64,000 nt of DNA. Source: Diphasiastrum complanatum. Taxonomy: Eukaryota > Streptophyta > Lycopodiopsida > Lycopodiales > Lycopodiaceae. Position 1 is the first letter of the stretch. Each line of letters begins with the position of its first letter. Location of the stretch: NCBI GenBank assembly GCA_029204225.1, contig CM055095.1, forward strand, positions 51,931,836-51,995,835. The letters are read 5' to 3'. A program made the position numbers and the translations under genes. Shown piece by piece: positions 12,769 to 23,598 of the stretch. The notes below the pieces were generated by a model. It ran no database searches, was not told the DNA's origin, and worked only from the letters and a program-made list of their open reading frames with translations.

Positions 12769-13534
12769 GATGCAAGGGAAGTTGTTCAAACTAGATGCTT
12801 GTGTTATTGCTAACCAAGTTGGATGTGTTGCAAGGGAGCAAATTCCTATTCAAGAGGTCTTGCACAAAAGGATGGACACCTCAACTTCAAGTCATTGGAG
12901 GTAATGGCAAGGAAGAAGGTTGTGATTGGTCTTCCAAGTTTCTTAAGTGATATCAAGCATGTTTGTGAGTCTTGTGCTTTGTCTAAGTCACATAGACTAC
13001 CTTATACTAGATCTATATCTAGATCTACAAAGCCTTTTTAGCTTGTACATTCGAATATTCATAGATTTATTACAATTAGCAATAGTGGAGCTAAGATGTA
13101 TGTAACATTCATTGATGATTTTAGTAGATTTTGTTGGATCTATCTACTAAAGATCAAGGATGAAGTGTATGATGTCTTTATAAAGTTCAAGAATGCAAGG
13201 GAGAACCAATTTTCCACAAAGATCAAGTGCTTGAGGAGTGACAATGGTGGTGAGGAGAACATTCCAAAAGTGTCTTCAAGCATGCTTGATGGTAGTGTGG
13301 ATGGATCTAACATTCTTGATGTTGATGAGAAGGATCCTACTTTGGATGGTGATGATGATGGACCTTCATCAAGTCAAAAGCCAAGGAGAACATCAAGAGA
13401 AAGACAAGTACCTTCAAGGCTCACATATGATCAAAAGGGTAAGCAAGTAGTTTTTGAAAATTATGTTGCTTTCCTAACCTCTTTGGATGAGCCTACAAGT
13501 GTAGATCAAGCAAGGAAAGAAGAGGAGTGAGTCC
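12769..13534 (+). pseudogene. Copia A1 pre-integrase and integrase, core deleted
   Basis: The frame resumes with KLFKLDACVIANQVG-like text, then FKSLEVMARKKVVIGLPSF and CESCALSKSHRLPYTRS (the two Cys of the HHCC zinc site). MYVTFIDDFSRFCWIYLLKI and IKCLRSDNGGE follow, the latter being the second catalytic Asp. Right after DNGGE the text jumps to ENIPKVSSS, which belongs to the far C-end, so the segment with the catalytic Glu is deleted. The C-end (DPTLDGDDDGPSSSQKPRRT, SRLTYDQKGKQVV) runs to 13527. The enzyme would be inactive. Confidence 0.85.
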
Positions 13535-14686
13535 AAGCAATGGATCTTGAGTATCAAGCTCTTATGAAGAATGGAACATGGAGATTTGTGGAGTTGCATA
13601 AGGACAAAAATGCTATTGGATGCAAATGGATCTTCAAGGTGAAGACAAACCAAGATGGATCTATCAACAAGTACAAAGCAAGGTTAAAGGATATGCTCAA
13701 CAACAAGGGATTGACTATGATGAGACCTTTGCACCTGTGGCAAAGATGGTAAGCATTCGAGTCATCATTTCACTTGCTACACTTGATGGATGAGATCTAT
13801 GGCAAATGGACATTTCAAATGCATTTCTAAATGGGGATCTTGAGGAGGAAGTGTACATGGAGCAACCCGAGAGTTACATTTCATCAACAAAGCCAAATTG
13901 TGTGTGTCTTTCTACAAAAGAGTTTGTATGGCCTTAAGCAAGCACCAAGGAGTTGGTATGCTAAGCTTAACACTTTTTTACTCTCTCAAGGATTTGTTAT
14001 GAGTGAGTATGATCATTCACTTTATTAAAGGTTTGCTGGAAATGATGTTACCATCTTGCTAATCTATGTGGATGATATCATCTTGAGTATTGGAGACAAT
14101 CAAGATGTGGAAGATATCAAGAATGCTCTTAAGAAGGAGTTTGAGGTGCATGATCTTGGTAATTTGCATTACATTTTGGGAATAGAAGTTATTAGATCTT
14201 CTCAATATAATTTCATTTGTCAAGAGAAGTATGCTAGTTCTATTCTAGAAAGATTTCATATAGTAGATGCAAAAGCTATTGATATACCTATGGAGTCTCA
14301 CATGTAAAGCTAACTATAAGAGGTACTGAAAGATCCTTCAAGGACATTACTCTCTATAGGAAGCTAGTTGGTTCACTCATCTATCTAACCATTACTAGAC
14401 CAGATCTAAGCTATTGTGTTGGAAGATTGAGTCAATTCATGCAAGATCCTAGTGAGGATCATTGGAAGTTAGGAAAGCAAGTTTTGAGGTACATCATTGG
14501 AACTCGAATAGAATATCGCTTTGAAAGGGAGCAAGTCATTGCAAAGGAGGTGGAGCTTCAACATGTGTCTTCAAGGGAATGTGGCGCTGATATCTTCACC
14601 AAAGCATTGGGAAAGGACTTGTTCATGAAGCATAGGACTTCACTTGGAGTGCTATCAAAGTCTATGCTAAAACTAGTTGAAGAGGG
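13535..14686 (+). pseudogene. Copia A1 reverse transcriptase and shortened RNase H
   Basis: RT blocks in several frames: [79 protein letters not shown] with an intact YVDD, and NLHYILGIEVIRSSQY. RNase H then starts (LVGSLIYLTITRPDLSYCVG) but jumps from VLRYIIGTRIEYRFE to IAKEVELQHVSSRECGADIF, losing the catalytic DSD and EAE segments. It ends MLKLVEEGV at 14690. Several frameshifts. Confidence 0.88.
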
Positions 14687-14844
14687 AGTGTGAAAGATTC
14701 AACTAGTTTTATCATATTTTGCTACATTTTCATATTTGGCATATTGAGGCCAAAACTTGTTTTAGACTCAGAGATTGACTTTTTCAAAGTTCATTAGTTC
14801 AAATGTCATTCGAATAAACACTTTTTGAAAGTGTGGGAAAGTTA
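14679..14844 (+). repeat. PPT and truncated 3' LTR of A1
   Basis: The polypurine GAAGAGGGAG (14679-14688) precedes TGTGAAAGATTCAACTAG, identical at its start to the 5' LTR. The LTR breaks off near 14844 after AAAGTGTGGGAAAGTTAA and is followed by a B LTR fragment. Confidence 0.88.
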
Positions 14845-15040
14845 AGCTCTTGTAATTATCAAAGTGAAATTTTTGTCTACATCGTTGTTCTATTGCACAT
14901 TTGTAGCTATTTGATTTCATCTTGAATGCATTGCTAGTAACTGTGCACTTCCGATCCATCGACCACCTGCTCCCCACCTGTTCCACACCTGCTCCACTTC
15001 TAATGTGCATCTCGATTCCTTTCCAACATGGTATCAGAGC
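14845..15040 (+). repeat. 5' LTR end and primer site of B2
   Basis: The last about 184 bp of a B LTR, ending CTTTCCAACA, then TGGTATCAGAGC at 15029-15040. It matches the U5 end of the B3 LTR loosely and the following leader well. Its left side was lost at the junction with A1. Confidence 0.8.
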
Positions 15041-15171
15041 GGGTGGCTCAGTAATCTGAATATTCATTGCTAGTTATCAGTCTTGTTTTTACCAAGACCT
15101 CATTTTGGCAAGTGCGCAGTCAACAGTTTTTCGATATCGTTGTTTATCAACGATCTCGCTACAATACCAGA

Positions 15172-16060
15172 ATGGATCCATCCTCTAGTTCTTCTCTTAT
15201 TGAAAAGCTCGATGGAGAGAACTACCATCTCTAGAAGTTCAAAATGAGAGTCATTCTACTAGCCAAAGAACTATGGGACATAGTTGATGGCACTGAAATC
15301 AAGCCAAGGACTGATGCAACTAGCATCACCAAATGGAGACAACGAGATGGCAAGGCATTTGTCTTAGTCATTTCGAATATCAAAGACTCTCAAATCAGTC
15401 ATATCTGATCTGCACAAACTGCTAAGGATGCTTAGGACATCCTAGCTACTCTCTATGACATCAGAGATGTCACTTCTAAACTCCATCTAAGGAAGAAATT
15501 CTTCACTTTTAGAATGTCTGATGCAGACACCATTTCCAGCCATTTCAATACATTCAAAAACCTTATGGAGCAGATGACTGCAACCAACTTAGTCATAGAA
15601 TATTTTGATGTAGTGATGACTCTTTTATCGAGTCTCCCTAAAGCCTATGAAACCTGGGTCATGGCCATTTTGATCCAACAACATCTCACTCTATCTAGAG
15701 TCATTTCAATGTTATTACAAGAGGAGATCAGAAGAAACTCATCCTCCTCAGACTCAAAATCTGATCCTCAAGCTCTCTATATAAAGAAAAATCAAAAGTT
15801 CAAGTCAAAAAAATCCACAAAATTAGATTATTCTGATGGGAAGAGCAACATGCAGTCTGGATCGAATTTTGATTTTGGATTGAATTTTGGTTTTGGATCA
15901 AATTCTGGTTTAGGATCGAATTCTTCATCATTTCAGCCAATGTAGAAACTGTTCTACAAATACTATAAGAGGACTAGCCATCTCATCAAGGACTGTAGAA
16001 CACTCAAGTACAACAATGAAAGAAAGAAGCATTTCCAACAACAAGCCAATGTTGCCTTAA
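15172..16060 (+). pseudogene. Copia B2 gag with zinc knuckle
   Basis: Begins MDPSSSSSLIEKLDGENYHL, then a stop (TAG for Trp) at about 15232 and more stops before a 143-codon open part at 15514-15945 (MSDADTISSHFNTFKNLMEQ, LLSSLPKAYETWVMAIL, LLQEEIRRNSSSSDSKSDPQ). A low-complexity stretch with about five FG/LG-SN repeats follows (GFGSNSGLGSN). After a stop a worn knuckle appears (KYYKRTSHLIKDC), with its first Cys changed to Phe/Tyr-like text. The same gag is seen in B1 and B3. Confidence 0.82.
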
Positions 16061-16868
16061 CCAGTCACTCGATCCATCAACAAGAGGAAGATGAAGCTAC
16101 CGTCATGACCAAGATCGAAAATCTGTAGGATATGGACTCCTGGTACTTGGACTCTAGAGCTACTCAACACATGACTCACCATCAAGTCTGATTTCAAAGC
16201 TACAAGCCTTTTATACATTCTAGAGTTGTGCAACTTGGAGACAACTCATCTCATTCCATTGAAGGTGAAGGAACAGTCAAGGTCAAATTTCAAAGGGGTA
16301 ATATTAATTGTCCAATGTTTTACATGTTTCGAACCCTACCAAAAATCTGCTTTCTATAAGTAGAATCACTTATTCAAGTCGTAGGGTAGAATTAGATATA
16401 GAAGGCTGCACCATTCTTGACAAGTCTCAAAAAAGTTTAGTCTTTTGCAGACGTTGTAGCTATCTTTATAAGCTTAGTCACTGCTATTCCACAAATAGTC
16501 AATCTCTTCACACATCTACTTCTGATTCAGCCAACATGTTGTGGCATTTCAGATTAGGCCATTTGAACTTCAATAGTATTCAACAAATGTCAAATCAGAA
16601 TCTAGTTCAAGATCTTCCTTCCATTAGCAAATTCGATACTACTTTTGAAAGTTGTATTATCAGCAAGCATGCTAGAAGTCCATTTATTTCCGATACTGTT
16701 CATACTTCTAGAGATTTGCTAGATCTTGTGCATAGTGGTATTTGTGGCCCAATGCATACTTCTTCCATAGGGGGAGCTCTTTACTTTCTAGCCTTTATTG
16801 ATGATTTTTCTCAGAGAACTGAGCATATTCTTCAGGAAGATCTATATGGAGATGAAAGTTTTTCATTG
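16061..16868 (+). pseudogene. Copia B2 protease, pre-integrase and integrase start
   Basis: The protease reads DSWYLDSRATQHMTHH at about 16138, with the DSG triad changed to DSR, which should kill it. After a shift, 16308-16830 holds NLLSISRITYSS, MLWHFRLGHLNFNSIQQMSN, FESCIISKHARSPF, LDLVHSGICGPMHTSSIGGA (first Asp region, H-S-G instead of H-S-D) and YFLAFIDDFSQR. Homology stops near 16830 and the rest of integrase, RT and RNase H are absent. Confidence 0.82.
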
Positions 16869-16870
16869 TA

Positions 16871-17727
16871 AGAAGAAAACGTAGATTATGATCCAATATT
16901 AGTTCAGCAAAAAATTAATAAATGAAACATACTCAGCGTCTTTATACATACTAGTTTATCATTTCATGTAGCACTTGAAGAATGAGATTGATCTTTGATT
17001 CAAATGTTGTCATGCCGCTCATATTTTCATTTTTGAGTTTGGTCAATCCGTGTATTTTGGTTGCCGCTCTTCTTTTTTCAAATCTTGCCATCTCTCTTTT
17101 CTCTCGAGAGATGTAGACATTTTATGTAGCATTCAAAGATGGTGACTACTAATTGATGCAAATGTTATAATGACATCCATCTATTTTTCCTCTAGTTTAT
17201 TGAATCTATAGTGTAATGTAGTTGGTGCTCTTCTTTTCAATTCTTGCCCCCACTTTCTCTTCTCCCAAGAGTTTATTTCTCCTGAGGCATGATTTTCCAA
17301 ACTAACGGTTATTATAGAAGAATTTGGATTGAATAAGAGAGTGGTCATTCAACAACATGGGATAATCTTCAAGCCAGAAAAATGCAAGGCAAACACATAA
17401 ATCTGAGAGAATTGGATAGAACATCTGAGTTGGTATGATGTCGAGGAAGTAGACAAAAGAGGATATTGTGGCGATACTCTCTGTCCATTCCATACAGAAT
17501 GGTTGCCAAAAAACAATATAATAATTCATCACCCTCTTCTTCAACCATTATTTATCCTTTATAGGAACTTAGATTACAATTAAAGCTAACAAATGGATTC
17601 ACTTCAATAGCTTTGGATCTATAATGATGCAACTAGTTTTGGATGACACATCCTCAATCATAACTACTTAATTGAGGCGATGAAGTCAATCGGACGAGCG
17701 GCTTTATTTTTTGGGACAAAATTTTTT
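16871..17727. other. Non-coding stretch, nothing recognised
   Basis: No domain seen. Text with CTCTTTTCTCTC near 17095 and 17260 looks like two related copies (CAAATCTTGCCATCTCTC and CAATTCTTGCCCCCACTT contexts), so an old duplication is possible. The last 60 bases lead into a gypsy-type PPT. Confidence 0.3.
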
Positions 17728-18226
17728 AAGTGGGGAACTGTCGTACTTTTAGCGCATTAGAATATCCAATGTAAGCTTTGTAGGCTTAAAAGGAGCTATT
17801 AGCCTTAAGAACAAGGCGATTCTCTCTTTAGGACTTCTAAAGTACTTAATAAGGATAATAGGCCAATGAGATCCCAAAGTAGACTAAATAATACTTAACA
17901 AGGGCTTGCTATCTTTAAGACAATTATGTTCAATTAAGTTAGGGGCTTTGTCTATAAGTATGCTAGAGACATCAGTTTTGGGATCTTTTGGCTCATTTGA
18001 AAGAGATCAGAGGAGCTCCATCTCCTCTTCCTCCTTTGTGAATGTGAGCCTTGAGATTGCCATTTCTAGGTCTCATGTGCACTATCTCCATGAATCCATG
18101 CTCTACTCCATGCGTTGTAATAATTTTCTCATTCTTAATGTGATTCCATGGAGATCTTCTTGTTTTTAGCTTCTTATGGATATGCTATTTTGAATGCTTT
18201 GTACTTTTCTTGCTTCTAATCATGGA
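17728..18226 (+). repeat. Ty3/gypsy PPT and LTR
   Basis: AAGTGGGGAAC at 17728-17738, the usual plant gypsy polypurine form, is followed by TGTCGTACTTTTAGCGC, a typical LTR start. A TATA-like GTCTATAAGTATGC lies at about 17950. No partner LTR was found, so the right end is set only by the start of the next LTR. Confidence 0.55.
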
Positions 18227-19087
18227 TGTTGATTGATATTTTGGACATATTTGCTTATTTGGCAATTGAGGCCAATTTTCATATTAGACTTAGAGTTTGA
18301 CTTGAAAAGTTATATTAGTCTAAAATCATTTGAATTATCACTTTTAAAAAGTGAGGAAAAAGTAGGAGGTCAAGTTTGGATGATTCAAATTTGAATATCT
18401 TGTTCCGATTGAATCTAGTCCACATTAATAGTAGGGTTTTTGTTATGGAGGGAAACCAAGCTCATTAATGATGCATGAACCTATTATAAAAGGATGTAAA
18501 CTCATGGGACAAAGGATTCTTCTCTCTCTCATATCATTTCATGATTATACATGAGTTCTCTTGGGTACATCTATCCATTGGTGCACTATCTTGATGATAT
18601 CTTGCAATCTTGTGCATAGAAGGCTCATATTTTGGTATATTCAAATCCACACGTGTGGAATACAATAGGTCATTGTTATTGTACAGAAAAAAATACCAAG
18701 ATCAATAATGATGCATGGACCTGTTATAAAAGGATGTAAACTCATGGGAGAAAGGATTCTTCTCTCTCTCATATTATTTCATGCCTATACATGAGTTCTC
18801 TTGGGTTCATCTATCCATTGGTGCACTGTCTTGATGATATCTTGCAGTCTTGTGCATAGAAGACTCATATTTTGGTATATTCAGATCCACACGTGTGAAA
18901 TATAGTAGGTTATTGTTAATGTACAAAAAAATTTATCATATTATTATAAGTTTGATATTTGATCAATATCTTATTGAGTTTGCATACATGTCGATTTTCT
19001 ACATTGCAAATGGTGTAAATTGTGTTGTCTTTAAAACCAAAGATCAATAGATGATTTTGGATCTTCATGATTGACAAAATCTTCACA
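18227..19087 (+). repeat. Family A-like LTR with duplicated promoter
   Basis: Resembles the A LTRs (GGCAATTGAGGCCAATTTTC, TTAGACTTAGAGTTTGACTT, CTATTATAAAAGGATGTAAA) and ends in AAAATCTTCACA. A 240-bp block is repeated in direct tandem (18453-18692 and 18693-18932). Each copy holds TATAAAAG (18485 and 18725), a CT-rich start-site region and a CACACGTGTG palindrome. No primer site follows. Confidence 0.8.
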
Positions 19088-19502
19088 GTCCTTAGGTAAC
19101 TTCACCAATCTCCATGTATTGTTCTCCATAAGAGCTTGATACTCAAGATCTATTGCCTCAATCCACTCCTCTTTATTCCTTGCTTCATCTACACATATAG
19201 GTTAATCAAAAAGATGTTAGAAAAGCATAGTCTATTCCAGCAACTACTTGCTTACCTTTATCATCATATGTGAGCCTTGAAGGTGTTTGTCTTCCCTCGA
19301 TGTTCTCCTTAGCTTGTGACTTGATGAAGTTACCATCTAAAGTAGGATCCATGACATCAACATCAAGATTGCTAGATCCATCCACGCCATCATTACTTGA
19401 AGATACTTTTGGAATGTTCCCCTCATCAGAAATGACATCTCTACCAATAATCACCTTATTAGTAGTAGGAATGTAAACCTTGTTGGCTTTACTCTTTTTC
19501 AT
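19088..19502 (-). pseudogene. Copia integrase tail and RT start, minus-strand fragment
   Basis: The minus strand reads KKSKANKVYIPTTNKVIIGR, DVISDEGNIPKVSSSN, DVDVMDPTLDGNF, TPSRLTYDDKGKQVV and, after a shift, text like the WxLVKLPKD start of RT near 19100. It matches the C-end of the A integrase (13256-13530). It is cut by the LTR at 19087 on one side and meets plus-strand copia sequence at 19503 on the other. Confidence 0.75.
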
Positions 19503-19507
19503 ATATT

Positions 19508-20323
19508 ATGCCTTATGATAGAGTCAAGAAGACCATATACATTGCAAGTGAGCATGAGTGCAATATTGAAGGAGTAGGGATTATTCCCTGGAAGCTTGAA
19601 TCTTCCAAAGATCTCTTTCTCAACAATGCTCTTTTTGTCCCAAAGCTTACAAAGAACATCTTAAGTGTTGGCCAACTTCTTGATAGTGGCCTTGATGTCA
19701 ATTTCCATGTTGACAATTGTGTGATCAAGAAGGATGATGAGATCCTTGCATATGGATCAAGATTTGAAGGCATCTAGAAATTGGATCCAAGTGAGAGTGC
19801 AAACTCTCTTTATGTTTCTTATATGTCCAATCTTTCAAAGGAGGACGATCACACAAGATGCACATATCTTCTCTCTTCAAGTATTATGGTGTATGATTAT
19901 TTCCTATTATTCAAAGCATATGTTGAGAAGAAATTCTCATTGAAGATCAAAGATTTGAGGAGTATTGGAGCTCTTGAAGGAATAGCACCATATGAAGTTT
20001 AATTCAAGATGAAGCCTAAGGTTGATCACCTTAGTGAACTTGGTAGTGCTTGCTTTGCACATATTCCCTTGGAAACAAGGAGGAAGGATGATCCAAGTTC
20101 ATGGATCATGATTGGATACTCATCCGTCAAGGAGGCCTTTAGTGTCTTTACACTCTCTATTTCAAAAGTGGTTGTCAATAGAGATCTCATATTGCATGAA
20201 GATTCAAACTTGGAAGTGGCTGAGATCAAGGCTTCTCAAGAAGCATCACAAGTTATCTCTTTTGAAGGTATTCAAGTTGTGATAGGGCCAAGTGTCAATT
20301 TCCAAAGAAAAAGACAATTATGA
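19508..20323 (+). pseudogene. Copia protease tail and integrase pieces, deleted between
   Basis: 19508-19777 reads KKTIYIASEHECNIEGVGII, LFVPKLTKNILSVGQLLDSG and KKDDEILAYGSRFEGI, the protease C-half, very close to C at 24640-24880. Then only part of integrase remains: YFLLFKAYVEKKFSLKIKDL, KPKVDHLSELGSACFAHIPL and VVNRDLILHEDSNLEVAE. HHCC and most of the catalytic core are gone. Several frames are used. Confidence 0.8.
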
Positions 20324-21028
20324 TTGTACTTATCAATCATTAAGAGTTATTGATTGCTTAATCCAAAGATCTATCAAGTTCCAGGTGTTAGATCTTGATC
20401 TAGATGCTTTACACTATGATTTAAGCAAGAGCAATGGATCAAATGATTAAAAACTTGGATGAGTGGCCTCAAACGTGTGGAGGACAGTACCTGTATGGCC
20501 TGTTTATAGAGAGTAAAGTACTCAAGCTTAGAAATGCATTTCAATCACAAAAACACAAGACAAATGTGGAAAATACAAGCAAGACTAGAATTTGCCAATG
20601 TCACATCAACTTCTCATTGATTTGGTTGATCCCTTTATAGACCAAGTACATCCATGAGTTGTGTACTGTCCAGCAAGCCTTCACACATGTGAAGACTGCC
20701 TAGTCATCCAGATCCACCAATGGGAGCCATATGTGCTCATTTCCCAAAGTTGACCATTCTCTTTGGCTAGAAAACAAAAAGCTAGTCTTCCACATTTTTA
20801 GGAATATTCCCTATAAAATAGGATCTAATGGAATCTTCTTATCTTATCATCTGGAAGCTTATCCACATGTGTGAATGGTATCTTGACATGTGTGAATAAT
20901 AACTCATTCACATGGAAGTCCAATCTATTTACATAAAGTTTGACCAATTTGACCAATTTCAAGATTCTACTCAAAGGTCAATTTCACACTAGTGTAGATC
21001 AAGCTAAAATCAATTTAACTTTATAAAA
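20324..21028. other. Non-coding; possible minus-strand LTR
   Basis: On the minus strand GGTCTATAAAGGG at about 20633 is TATA-like. Several CACATGTGTG palindromes occur (20670, 20875, 20900). These are traits of the LTRs of the A, C and D families, but no ends or partner copy can be fixed. Confidence 0.3.
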
Positions 21029-21895
21029 GTGACCTATGTGCATTCTTTCGCAGGTGGGAAGAGACTCCACATGTGTGAGATCCTATTAAGATCACTTATC
21101 TTAAGATCTACAAAGTACATCAAGTTGGAAGTGATATTTTTAACACCAAGGTGTGAGGAGGAATCTCTTCTTCATATGATTTCAAGAAGACCTTCAAGAT
21201 GCATGGCTGAGTCTTTATGGCTCACCTTACATGGCAAAGAGGGGCATTTTTCATGTTGTATCTACTACAACACATTCATATATGGTTCTCTTCCTTTGCT
21301 TGATATGCTATCTTGCTTCATTGAATTTTTTGGATCTCAAAGTTCAAGAAAGGCTATATTAAGTTTGTATGATGCTTATGGTATGGACATGTTTCTTGTC
21401 ATTATTGACTTAGATATGTTTCCAATACATTTTGAAAGCAAGATATTGTATTATCAAAAGTATGCTCCTGGTTCTAGTGAGAACAAGATTGAGCTTGTTA
21501 CTCATGTTTTTGAAAATCATGTTTTCACATGTTTGAGGCAAATTGTGAACTCCTCTTGAGATTAAGTGAAGCATCCAAAGTGGACACTTACATCCTTGAG
21601 AGAGTAATTAGCCTAAAAAAGATCAAGATAGTATTTGATATCAAGATTAGATCCATCATGGATATCGTTCATTGTAGGTGGACTACACATCTTATGATCC
21701 TGATCTTTATGAGGCTTGGAAGCCACGGATTTCTCAATTTATGGTGCAGCCATCATGCAAGTGGCGCTTTCAAATCAAAGACCATCATCAAGCATGGAGA
21801 AAGCACATGGACATAGTGGCATATTGGTGGAATGATCTTCAAAGTTTTTGGCAAATGATTTCTACCAAGGAAATCTTATCATGGATATGGTGAGG
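21029..21895 (+). pseudogene. D' protein, relative of the D element ORF, frameshifted
   Basis: Blocks shared with the D protein (38495-39841): AESLWLTLHGKEGHFSC against VESMWLTFQGKDEHISC, LLRLSEASKVDTYILERVIS against LLMRISEASKVDTYIHKQVV, and a last EILSWIW against EALSWIW. The order of blocks differs, so one copy is rearranged. A stop at 21559 and a shift near 21680 break the frame. Function unknown. It is followed at 22015 by the start of a D-like LTR. Confidence 0.6.
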
Positions 21896-22002
21896 GTGTT
21901 GCTATGATGGATCCCTTGGCTGATATTCACTTCTTATGCATACCAAAGGGTCCACTCAAAAAGCTTTACAAACTTCTCAAGTGATCTAGTACCTTTCCAA
22001 GC

Positions 22003-22048
22003 TATTTTTTGAGGAGTGTGAGAAATTGGCAAAAATCTAGCTTGGTAT
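22003..22048 (+). repeat. PPT and start of D' 3' LTR, cut by element C
   Basis: TTTTTTGAGGAG, then TGTGAGAAATTGGCAAAAATC, matches the D PPT/LTR junction at 39952-39990 (TTTTTGAGGAG then TGTGAAAAATGC). After 34 bp it is interrupted at 22049 by the C LTR. Confidence 0.72.
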
Positions 22049-22828
22049 TGTTAAAATTGAAAAACAATCCATATTGATTTCTTGGCTTGCTACAAATGTT
22101 GTACCATGCAAGTATGTAGCTCATTAATGCAAAATGCCAAGCTTGGCCTACATAGAATTCGAGCTACATGGTTATGTATTGTCTAGTTTGATAAATGCAA
22201 CTTGCATATAGTTTGTAGACATAGAATTAGCATGATTATGCTTGTAGAAACTCGTGGCAACTCACATGCACTAATTGTAAGTGATCCATAGTGACATGCA
22301 AGGCATGCACAAAGTTTATTGGACACATGCATGATGATTTGGACATTTCTAGTTAGAACTAGTACACTTGTAAAAAGTTGGTAGAATTTCATGCATGACA
22401 AGTGACAAATGTCACATAGACTCTAGATGTCATTTTGGAATGGATAGATATGGTTCTACCTCGAGCTACCTCATTCTCCATAAATATGTGTAGCTCTCCA
22501 CACAATTGATAATGAAGAACCAAAGTTTTGTAGCTATCTCATGTCATTTTGGATCTAAACAAATATTGCTTGTTATCTCTCTAGCTCTCTCTCTCTAACT
22601 CGTGTTGAGGCTAATGCTCATACATTGAAATCTTGTATTTTTTCATTCTTTGATCATTGCTATTATATTATGTTGATTAGCATGCTAGATTGTGGATTAG
22701 CCATATCTTATGAACTAGATCTTGTTGAACAATCTAGAATCAGGGTACTGTGCCAATCACAAAGCTTAATCAAGATCAGTCACTCTTGTGGACATTCCCC
22801 ACACGTGTGAATGCTGGAAATTTTGTCA
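22049..22828 (+). repeat. 5' LTR of C
   Basis: Starts TGTTAAAATTGAAAAAC and ends AAATTTTGTCA directly before the primer site, 780 bp. CT-rich stretch near 22580 and CACACGTGTGAA at about 22800. Confidence 0.92.
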
Positions 22829-22840
22829 TGGTATCAGAGC
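22829..22840 (+). other. Primer binding site of C
   Basis: TGGTATCAGAGC, complementary to the 3' end of initiator Met tRNA, immediately after the LTR. Confidence 0.93.
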
Positions 22841-23598
22841 CACATTAAACTTTGCATGCTAACAACTCTGATTGTACAAGAAATTGAGAGCTAAATTGAG
22901 CAAAAAAGCAGTTTTGCACTTTTTCTAACCTTTCTCTGAAGTGTATTTGGATCAAATCGGACTTGAACTGAATTTTTAGACCTGAATTGAGGAAGTACGG
23001 AATTCTGGAATTCCTCATGTGTGAAAATTAGAGTTTTTCAATCCCTTTGTTCTCCTTACTTATAAATCCAAAGATAGCAGTCTTATAGCTTGATGGAAAG
23101 CATTTGATCTGTACTTTCCATAGAAATTAAAATCAAATCAATCTGATGTGTCTAGCAAGAGTTATAAGCTCTTAAAGAGGATAGGGATAGGTCCAAAATC
23201 TGAGTGACAGCATTTTGATCTGATTCAATTATACTTTGTTTTGAATCCATTGTTTTGAGCATCCAACACAAGAAACTGTAGATCAAAACTGAGTTTGAAG
23301 TATTCGAACACCCTTTGAGCCTTCTAAGTGTCAATAGTGTTTTCTTTTGAAGCATTTCACACGTGCCAAAAGTAGGATTCAAACCAGCCAAAGTGTCACA
23401 AACCACTTTTTGTGTCTGATCTATATAACTTGTCTTGTTGAATATTTGAGATTCATCTCATATATAGTTGCAAGTGTTTCACATAGGAAGGTAGTTCAAC
23501 CTTGAAAATACCTATAGTGAAAGAGAGCAGCAACTCTAAGTCTGATAGGAACAAGCTCAAACATATTTCAATCCAATAACTAAGAAGTCTTCATTATA
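22841..23598 (+). other. Untranslated leader of C
   Basis: About 760 bases between primer site and gag start with no conserved frame. It would hold the packaging signal, but none can be read by eye. A TTCACACGTG half-palindrome lies near 23355. Confidence 0.6.

Larger units (their letters stand above)
10952..14844 (+). mobile_element. Copia family A, copy A1, internally deleted
   Basis: Both ends begin TGTGAAAGATTCAACTA: 5' LTR at 10952, 3' LTR at 14689. Order: truncated 5' LTR, gag, knuckle, protease, MITE-like insert, pre-integrase, damaged integrase, RT, shortened RNase H, PPT, truncated 3' LTR. The primer site and leader are missing. The right end abuts a B LTR at 14845. Confidence 0.88.

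Noticed and set aside
17906-18169. 87-codon frame starting MLSLRQLC
   Set aside because: It lies within a gypsy LTR and has no conserved partner.
22829-22840. TGGTATCAGAGC sites considered as tRNA remains
   Set aside because: Each lies directly after an LTR end, so they are primer binding sites. No cloverleaf surrounds them.
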